From: Clostridiales bacterium
GTDB taxonomy: Bacteria; Bacillota; Clostridia; Christensenellales; Borkfalkiaceae
DNA length: 64,000 nucleotides
Reading direction: 5' to 3'
Assembly: GCA_022508245.1 (NCBI GenBank)
Contig: JAFLVO010000001.1
Span: 744,001 to 808,000, forward strand
The notes under the pieces are model-generated. The model did no database searches. It worked only from the letters and a program-made list of their open reading frames with translations, and was not told the DNA's origin. Positions 58,487-64,000 of the stretch are shown here, piece after piece (position 1 is the stretch's first letter; every line of letters begins with the position of its first letter). The position numbers were made by a program, and so were the translations under genes.

Positions 58487-59408
58487 TGTTTTCCGCGCAT
58501 CCTTCGTTGTCGGACTCTTCGGCGCTGATTTTTACAACGTCCTCGGCAAGCTGCGCCTTAAGCTCATCATCGGAGTCGAACTTGTGAATATCACGGATAA
58601 ATCTTAAAAATTCAACTGTAACCGTCTGTCCGTACAAATCCCCCGAAAAGCCCTTAAGGTAGACTTCAAGCTGTACGTTCTCGTTGCCGTAGGTGGGCTT
58701 ATTGCCGTAATTGGCTATCCCCTTATAGACTTGACCGTCTATAGTACACTCAACGCCGTAGACGCCATGCTTTATCTGAACCTTATATTCGGGATAGTTG
58801 ATATTCAGCGTGGGATAGCCGAGCGACTTGCCGCGCCCCTCGCCTTTTATAACTTCGCCCGTGACGCTGAAAGGTCTTCCGAGCATTTTAGCTACCTTTT
58901 TGACCCTGCCGTTTTCAATAAGCTCTTTTATCCATGTAGTCGAAATCTTTTCTTCGCCGTACAAAACGTCCTTTACAGCAGTGTACCATACGCCGTTTTC
59001 CTCGTCCTCGGCGTACTTTTTAAGCGTAGAGGATTTCCCGCTTGCTTTCTCTCCGAAACGGAAGTCCTTTCCGCTCATATACGCCTTTACGTTGAGCTTA
59101 TCTTCGACGATTTTAATAAAATCAAGCGGTTTGGTCTTTTTAAATTCCTCGGTAAAGTCGATTTTCAATACAAATTTAACGTTGTATTGTTCAAGCAAAC
59201 TGATCCTCTCTTCAAACGAGTAGATTTGTTTGCCGCCCTTGCCTTCCGTAAACATCATAACGCCCAAATCCAAACCGTTTATTTTGGCTTGTAATTTGGC
59301 TTCTTTTAAGAGTTTATCGTGCCCGATGTGTATGGCGTCGAAACAGCCAAGCACCAAAAGGCAGGGGTAATCGTACTCTTCTGTGTTGTAGGAAATAATG
59401 TCTAACAT
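58479..59408 (-). CDS. ribF: Bifunctional riboflavin kinase / FAD synthetase
   Basis: 309 residues. The N-terminal nucleotidyltransferase domain has LVLGCFDAIHIGHDKLL and ISTTWIKELIENG. The C-terminal kinase domain has GRGKSLGYPTLNI and the YGVYGVE-like HGVYGVECTIDG. It turns riboflavin into FMN and FAD. Its start overlaps the truB stop by 7 bp. No FMN riboswitch is present, as expected within an operon. Confidence 0.95.
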   Translation of the reverse strand: MLDIISYNTEEYDYPCLLVLGCFDAIHIGHDKLLKEAKLQAKINGLDLGVMMFTEGKGGKQIYSFEERISLLEQYNVKFVLKIDFTEEFKKTKPLDFIKIVEDKLNVKAYMSGKDFRFGEKASGKSSTLKKYAEDEENGVWYTAVKDVLYGEEKISTTWIKELIENGRVKKVAKMLGRPFSVTGEVIKGEGRGKSLGYPTLNINYPEYKVQIKHGVYGVECTIDGQVYKGIANYGNKPTYGNENVQLEVYLKGFSGDLYGQTVTVEFLRFIRDIHKFDSDDELKAQLAEDVVKISAEESDNEGCAENND

Positions 59409-60250
59409 AATTTCGTCTTTATCCTTAATGAAGATTTATTGACTTCGGCAAGTCCGTAAAATTCACGCTCGAGCGTATAAATTTTATATATTCCGTCCGC
59501 AAGTCCGCACTTTATCGAAAGTCCGTTAAACAGCCTTTTCGCGTCCGGACCTTCGGGATAAATTTCCTCGAAAGGTAAGACGTTTTGCGTCGGAATTATA
59601 TAATTTTTAATATTGTCAACCGTGAGAATTTCGGTGCTCACTGCATCTTTAATGTTGAATATTCCGCTCTCCTCTCTTATAAGTGCGCTCATTACTGCGC
59701 AAGTATTAAGCGCCGCGCCCAAATCGCGCGCAATCGAACGGATATATGTGCCGCCCCCGCATTTAATTTCAAATTCAAACTCTTCTTTGTTTACCCTTCT
59801 CAATAGCTTGAGTGAGTATATATTAACTTTCTTGGGTGGAAGCTCGAACTCTACACCAGCCCGCGCAAGCACGTATCCGCGTTTGCCGCTGACATTTTTT
59901 GCGCTGTATTTTGGGGGTATCTGCAATATTTCCCCTTCGAAATCCAAAAGTTTTGACTTTATCTCTTCCTCGGACGGAATATAGCCGCCCTCTTTCAAAA
60001 TATTGCCTGTTGTGTCGAGTGTGTCGCTGTCAATTCCGAAACGGAAAACCGCAATATACGTCTTATGCTTGTTTAAAAAATAGTCGAAAAGTCTTGCCGC
60101 GTTTCCTATTGCAACGGGCAGAACTCCCGAAGCCATCGGGTCGAGCGTACCCATATGTCCGCAAGGAGTACCCGTTAAACGCTTTATGATATTTACTTCG
60201 CGTGCGGAGCTTACTCCCGCCGCCTTGTTAACGTTGATAAAACCCGTCAT
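59402..60250 (-). CDS. truB: tRNA pseudouridine-55 synthase
   Basis: 282 residues. It opens MTGFINVNKAAGVSSAREVN and contains the catalytic Asp motif CGHMGTLDPMASGVLPVAIG, then KTYIAVFRFGIDSDTLDTTG. TruB makes pseudouridine 55 in the T loop of tRNAs. Its ATG overlaps the nrnA stop by 4 bp. Confidence 0.96.
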   Translation of the reverse strand: MTGFINVNKAAGVSSAREVNIIKRLTGTPCGHMGTLDPMASGVLPVAIGNAARLFDYFLNKHKTYIAVFRFGIDSDTLDTTGNILKEGGYIPSEEEIKSKLLDFEGEILQIPPKYSAKNVSGKRGYVLARAGVEFELPPKKVNIYSLKLLRRVNKEEFEFEIKCGGGTYIRSIARDLGAALNTCAVMSALIREESGIFNIKDAVSTEILTVDNIKNYIIPTQNVLPFEEIYPEGPDAKRLFNGLSIKCGLADGIYKIYTLEREFYGLAEVNKSSLRIKTKLC

Positions 60251-61206
60251 AAATTCTGATAAACGGCGTAACTGAGCCTATCTATTACCTCTTCAAGAGA
60301 GCCGAACAGCATACAGCCGCTTGCAAGTACATGTCCGCCTCCGCCGAAAGTTGACGCCACGGCGTTTACGTTTACTTTTCCTTTACTTCTAAGCGAAGTT
60401 TTGTACTGTCCCTCTTTGAACTCTAAAATCGACGCCGCAACTTCTACCCCGTCTATCGTCAAAGGGAAGTCTACAAATCCCTCTGTCATACTTTTATCTG
60501 CTCCGCTTTCTTCAATATCCCGAGCGGAAATTATAATATATGCAAATTTATCTTCGTGCGCGTAATGAATATTCCTCATTACCCTGCCGTAGAGCTCCGC
60601 CCTTGCGCGGGTCTGGCGTTGGAACATATTGTAATTTATCGCCTGAACGTCCGCGCCCTTATCCCTGAGCAAAGCCGCAGTTTTAAAGGATGCCGCAGTT
60701 ACGTCACTGTGAACAAAATTACCAGTGTCGGTAATAAGTCCGAGCATGAGAAGGTCGGCTATCTGCCTGTCAATTTCGAATTTTGCTTTATTTAAAACAT
60801 CCACAAGTATCTGACAGCTTGCGGGGCACTCGATTACGTAGTTGAATTTTGCAAACTTCGTATTTGAAATGTGGTGGTCGATATTCAGGGTTGCGCCCTT
60901 GAATTTTGTAAATTCTTTTGCAAAACAGCCCATCCTCGACGAGTCGGCACAGTCTACGCTAACAAATAAGTCGTATTCCGCATTTTGAAAGGTAGTTTCA
61001 ACCTCTTTCATAGCGGGTAAAAAGCAATACTTTTCGGGAGGCGCGTCCTCGCAGAACGCCACGGCATACTTTCCTGCGCTTCTTAATGCAAGCGTCAGCG
61101 CAAGCAGTCCGCCGAGAGAGTCTCCGTCAGGTCTTGCATGGCAGAAAACACCCACTTTTTTTGAATTTTTAAGTAATTTTACAACTTCGTCGATACTATT
61201 TATCAT
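60247..61206 (-). CDS. nrnA: DHH-family phosphoesterase NrnA (nanoRNase/pAp phosphatase)
   Basis: 319 residues from the ATG at 61206; the frame extends four codons to a TTG. DHH motifs are visible: GVFCHARPDGDSLGG, SVDCADSSRMG, LNIDHHISNTKF and ITDTGNFVHSD. The DHHA1 domain ends with TFGGGGHVLASGC. It degrades 2-5 nt RNAs and dephosphorylates pAp. The ATG lies inside the rbfA end (11-bp overlap). Confidence 0.93.
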   Translation of the reverse strand: MINSIDEVVKLLKNSKKVGVFCHARPDGDSLGGLLALTLALRSAGKYAVAFCEDAPPEKYCFLPAMKEVETTFQNAEYDLFVSVDCADSSRMGCFAKEFTKFKGATLNIDHHISNTKFAKFNYVIECPASCQILVDVLNKAKFEIDRQIADLLMLGLITDTGNFVHSDVTAASFKTAALLRDKGADVQAINYNMFQRQTRARAELYGRVMRNIHYAHEDKFAYIIISARDIEESGADKSMTEGFVDFPLTIDGVEVAASILEFKEGQYKTSLRSKGKVNVNAVASTFGGGGHVLASGCMLFGSLEEVIDRLSYAVYQNL

Positions 61207-61561
61207 CGTTTGTGTCAAGTTTTGACAATATCTTATCTATCTTCTCGCCGTACGCCATACTCTCGTCCTTTAAAAAGCGGAGCTCGGGTACCGTTCTAAT
61301 ATGCATAACTTGCGCAAGCTCGTGCCTTATAAAGCCTGCGTTATCTTTTATAAGTTGAAAGCTGTTTTCCGCATGTGCCGCATCGGGGTCGTATATGCTG
61401 ATATATACTTTTGCGCTCTTTAAGTCAGGGGCTACGTCGGCGGCGGTCACGCTTATAATAGCCGAAAGCTCGGGATACTTAAATCTGAGTTTTCCCGATA
61501 TTACGGCTGATATTTCCTTTTGAAATTCGCCCGCAAGGCGTTCGCCTCTCAATCCTTTCAT
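61196..61561 (-). CDS. rbfA: Ribosome-binding factor A
   Basis: 121 residues with the KH-type RbfA fold. Typical parts are RGERLAGEFQKEISAVISGKL at the start, SAKVYISIYDP and HELAQVMHIRTVPELRFLKDES. It helps mature the 5' end of 16S rRNA in 30S subunits. It starts 1 bp after the infB stop, the standard Bacillota arrangement. Confidence 0.95.
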   Translation of the reverse strand: MKGLRGERLAGEFQKEISAVISGKLRFKYPELSAIISVTAADVAPDLKSAKVYISIYDPDAAHAENSFQLIKDNAGFIRHELAQVMHIRTVPELRFLKDESMAYGEKIDKILSKLDTNDDK

Positions 61562-61562
61562 T

Positions 61563-64000
61563 TTAGTCCGCCTTTACCTCTTCAATGAGGTAGCACTCAA
61601 TGATGTCGCCGATTTTTATATCGTTGAAGCCCTCTATCGCGCAGCCGCACTCAAAGCCCGCCGCAACTTCTTTTACGTCGTCTTTAAATCTCTTTAACTG
61701 TTTTACGTTGCCTTCGACTATAAGTATATCGTCGCGGTAAATACGGAGCTTGCCGCCGCGCTGAATTTTACCGTCAAGTACGTAGCAGCCCGCAATGTTG
61801 CCCACGCCCGTGATTTTGAAGGTCTGACGGACTTCGCACTTACCAAGCATAACTTCTCTGTACTTGGGAGCGCGCAAGCCCTTCATTGCAAGCTCGATAT
61901 CGTCCAACAAATCGTAAATAATTCTGTACGTTCTTACGTCTACCTTGCTGCGCTCGGCAAGCGTCTTTGCCTTTGCGTCGGGACGGACGTTGAAGCCTAT
62001 AACTATCGCCTTGGAAGATTCGGCAAGCATAATGTCGCTTTCGTTTATCGCGCCTGCTGCGCTGTGAATGACTTTTACCTGTACTTCCTCGTTGGTAAGC
62101 TTTACAACCGACTGTCTTATTGCCTCTACAGAGCCCTGAACGTCGCCCTTTATTATGAGGTTCAAGGTCTTGAGTCCCTCGTCGGGAAGCATGCCGAACG
62201 GGTCGGCTATGTCTGCCTTTGAGTGAATCTTTGTCATATCCACTTTGGCTTTGGTCTTTCTCTCTTCAATGACCTGCTTCATAAGCTGCTGTGAGACGGC
62301 GTAAATTGCCTCGCCCGAGTCGGGAACCGCCTCAAGTCCGAGTACGTTGACAGCCATTGAAGGACCTGCCTCCTTGACTATTCTGCCCTTGTCGTCGAGC
62401 ATGGCGCGGACTCTGCCCGTTACCGTACCCGAAATAAGATTGTCGCCCGTGTGCAGAGTACCGTTCTGTATAAGCACGGTTGCAACGGGGCCCTTGCCCT
62501 TATCGAGCTGGGCTTCTATAACTACGCCCCTTGCCTCTCTTGCAGGGTTTGCAAGAAGCTCCTTCATCTCCGCCTCTAAAAGAAGGCTTTCCAAGAGATT
62601 ATCTATACCCTCGCCCGTCTTGCAGGAGATAGGGCAGACTATCGTCTTGCCGCCCCACTCCTCGGGAACGATGTCGTAGCGCATAAGCTCCTGCTTTACT
62701 TTTTCGAAGTTTGCGCCAGTTTTATCCATTTTATTGACGGCTACGATTATGGAAACATTTTCAGCCGCCTTTGCGTGATTTATAGCCTCCACCGTCTGGG
62801 GCATTATGCCGTCGTCCGCCGCAACAACAAGTATTACTATATCCGTAATCTGTGCGCCGCGGGCACGCATAGCCGTAAACGCCTCGTGTCCGGGAGTATC
62901 TATAAAGGTTATTCCCTTTCCGTCAACCGTGACCGTATAGGCGCCGATATGCTGGGTAATGCCGCCCGCTTCGCCCGCCGCCTGGTTGGTCTTTCTTATA
63001 TAGTCCAAAAGGGAGGTCTTGCCGTGGTCTACGTGCCCCATAACCGTAACTACGGGTGCACGGGGAACGAGGCTTTCAATCTCTTCAACCGTATCAGCTT
63101 GCAATTCGAGCAACGCCTCTTCCGCAGTTTTTTCGGGCTTGTATTCAAGCTCTATTCCAAGTCCCGCCGCAATGAGCGCCGCCGTATCGTAGTCTATGGA
63201 CTCGTTTACGGTCTTCATAATATTTTCTTTAAAGAGCCGTTTTGTAATTTCGCCCGCGGTGATGCCGAGCTTTTCGGAAAGGACCTTCAAAGGAATTTCG
63301 TCCGTTGTGACAACCGCGTGTTCAATCTTAATGGTTTGAACCTGCTTTTGTTTGTCCTTTTTAACCCTTAACTTTCTGTAACCGCTCTTGTTTTCATCGA
63401 AATCTTCTACGCTGACGCCCTGCTGTTTTTGCAAAGCGCGCTTTGACATAGCGTGTTTATCCTTTTCGATATAGGTTTTTTCGTAGCTTTGTTTCTTTTT
63501 ATCGGGTCCGAAATTCTTGTTCTTGCCTGCCTGCGGCGCTACGGGCGCGGGCGGGGGAGCTGTATTAAATCTCGGAGGTTTTGCGCCTTGCTGTTGACCG
63601 GCGCGGGGAGTAAAGCCAGTGTTTCCCTGCCTTGCGGGACGGGTACCCGCATTATTTATAAAGGTTTTATTATCCGTGCGGGGAGCAGCGTTTTTATTCT
63701 GGAACTCCGCAGGCTTTTTGTTCGGAGCTGCAGGCTGCTTTACGGGCGCGGGCTGTTCTACGGGTTTTTCCGCCTCTTTCTTGGCTTCCTCGGCTTTAAG
63801 CGCCGCCTCCGCCTCTGCCTGCGCTTTGAGCTCCGCTTCACGCTTTCTGGCTTCCTCTGCCGCAAGAGCTGCCGCCGCTGCCTGCTCTTCCTCTAACTTT
63901 TTCTGTCTTATTGCGGTTTCGATATCGTTTAATTTCTTTAAAATATCAGACGCGGACTTTTCCGCACCCGCAACTTTTCTGGAAAGCTCGGCAACGAGTC
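61563..64000 (-). CDS. infB: Translation initiation factor IF-2, 5' end beyond window
   Basis: The frame is open from the right edge to the stop at 61563 (812 codons), so the start lies outside. An internal Met at 63449 is not the start: upstream codons continue as a Lys/Ala/Pro/Gln-rich disordered N-terminus typical of IF-2. The visible parts are the IF2N domain ([20 protein letters not shown]), the GTPase domain ([42 protein letters not shown]) and the C-terminal tRNA-binding domains. IF-2 delivers initiator tRNA to the 30S subunit. Confidence 0.97.
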   Translation of the reverse strand, partial: LVAELSRKVAGAEKSASDILKKLNDIETAIRQKKLEEEQAAAAALAAEEARKREAELKAQAEAEAALKAEEAKKEAEKPVEQPAPVKQPAAPNKKPAEFQNKNAAPRTDNKTFINNAGTRPARQGNTGFTPRAGQQQGAKPPRFNTAPPPAPVAPQAGKNKNFGPDKKKQSYEKTYIEKDKHAMSKRALQKQQGVSVEDFDENKSGYRKLRVKKDKQKQVQTIKIEHAVVTTDEIPLKVLSEKLGITAGEITKRLFKENIMKTVNESIDYDTAALIAAGLGIELEYKPEKTAEEALLELQADTVEEIESLVPRAPVVTVMGHVDHGKTSLLDYIRKTNQAAGEAGGITQHIGAYTVTVDGKGITFIDTPGHEAFTAMRARGAQITDIVILVVAADDGIMPQTVEAINHAKAAENVSIIVAVNKMDKTGANFEKVKQELMRYDIVPEEWGGKTIVCPISCKTGEGIDNLLESLLLEAEMKELLANPAREARGVVIEAQLDKGKGPVATVLIQNGTLHTGDNLISGTVTGRVRAMLDDKGRIVKEAGPSMAVNVLGLEAVPDSGEAIYAVSQQLMKQVIEERKTKAKVDMTKIHSKADIADPFGMLPDEGLKTLNLIIKGDVQGSVEAIRQSVVKLTNEEVQVKVIHSAAGAINESDIMLAESSKAIVIGFNVRPDAKAKTLAERSKVDVRTYRIIYDLLDDIELAMKGLRAPKYREVMLGKCEVRQTFKITGVGNIAGCYVLDGKIQRGGKLRIYRDDILIVEGNVKQLKRFKDDVKEVAAGFECGCAIEGFNDIKIGDIIECYLIEEVKAD

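Noticed and set aside
63447..63449. Start codon of infB at 63449
   Set aside because: The frame stays open upstream to the window edge with a typical IF-2 Lys/Ala/Pro-rich N-terminus, so this Met is internal.

Overview
The window looks like a chromosomal segment of an uncultivated anaerobic Bacillota (class Clostridia). The evidence is a Spo0A with its conserved DNA-recognition region, a DnaD-type replication protein, the infB-rbfA-nrnA-truB-ribF order, a reverse rubrerythrin, tryptophanase, consensus sigma-A promoters (TTGACA-17-TATAAT) and moderate G+C by eye. No phage, transposase, CRISPR array or rRNA is visible. Two genes run off the ends: pepF at the left edge and infB at the right edge.

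Layout. 1-5.3 kb: oligoendopeptidase F, signal peptidase I, an alpha/beta hydrolase and a DnaD-like protein. 5.6-6.2 kb: tRNA-Ser and tRNA-Leu, followed by a tandem array that repeats the tRNA-Leu 3' end four times. 6.2-7.8 kb: a secreted lipoprotein. 7.97-13.6 kb: a compact six-gene operon with its own sigma-A promoter and terminator (SPFH/zinc-ribbon protein, membrane-anchored coiled coil, two ESCRT-III/Snf7-like proteins, a MIT-like plus double AAA+ ATPase, and a zinc-ribbon trypsin-like protease). 13.6-21.7 kb: dxs, spo0A, an ABC-F protein and a heterodimeric ABC exporter. 21.8-32.5 kb: an rRNA methyltransferase, tRNA-Ser, tandem DegV proteins, a YihY-type membrane protein, a Cys/Gly/Asn-rich protein, rubrerythrin, a HAD phosphatase, argS, ychF and a small XRE-regulated pair. 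32.6-38.8 kb: gap and fba (divergent), a lipoprotein, a zinc-ribbon/TPR/TIR membrane protein and dapF. 38.8-42.3 kb: an ECF sigma, anti-sigma-like, VWA lipoprotein cluster. 42.4-48.5 kb: purA, small membrane proteins, a TetR regulator, murG, mntP and tryptophanase. 48.7-49.3 kb: tRNA-Pro(AGG) and tRNA-Gly(CCC), each with broken partial copies. 49.4-53.6 kb: an ABC-2 transporter, a GT8 glycosyltransferase and a ferritin-like protein. 53.6-64 kb: two membrane proteins, then a long minus-strand housekeeping run from infB down to dtd.

The strongest candidate for an undescribed system is the 7.97-13.6 kb operon. It joins an SPFH scaffold of the YdjI type (which accompanies PspA in Bacillus) to two ESCRT-III-like proteins that resemble different eukaryotic/archaeal classes (Snf7/CHMP4-like and Vps2/CHMP2-like). 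The ATPase has an N-terminal MIT-like helical bundle and a second AAA module with Vps4/katanin-type features. This suggests a bacterial membrane-remodelling machine with its own disassembly ATPase. The assignment rests on motif and pattern reading and needs profile and structure searches.

Two other themes recur. First, at least seven genes have a sigma-A -10 element only 6-8 nt before the ATG and no Shine-Dalgarno sequence, which predicts leaderless mRNAs; two more are weaker cases. Second, three separate tRNA loci carry duplicated tRNA fragments.
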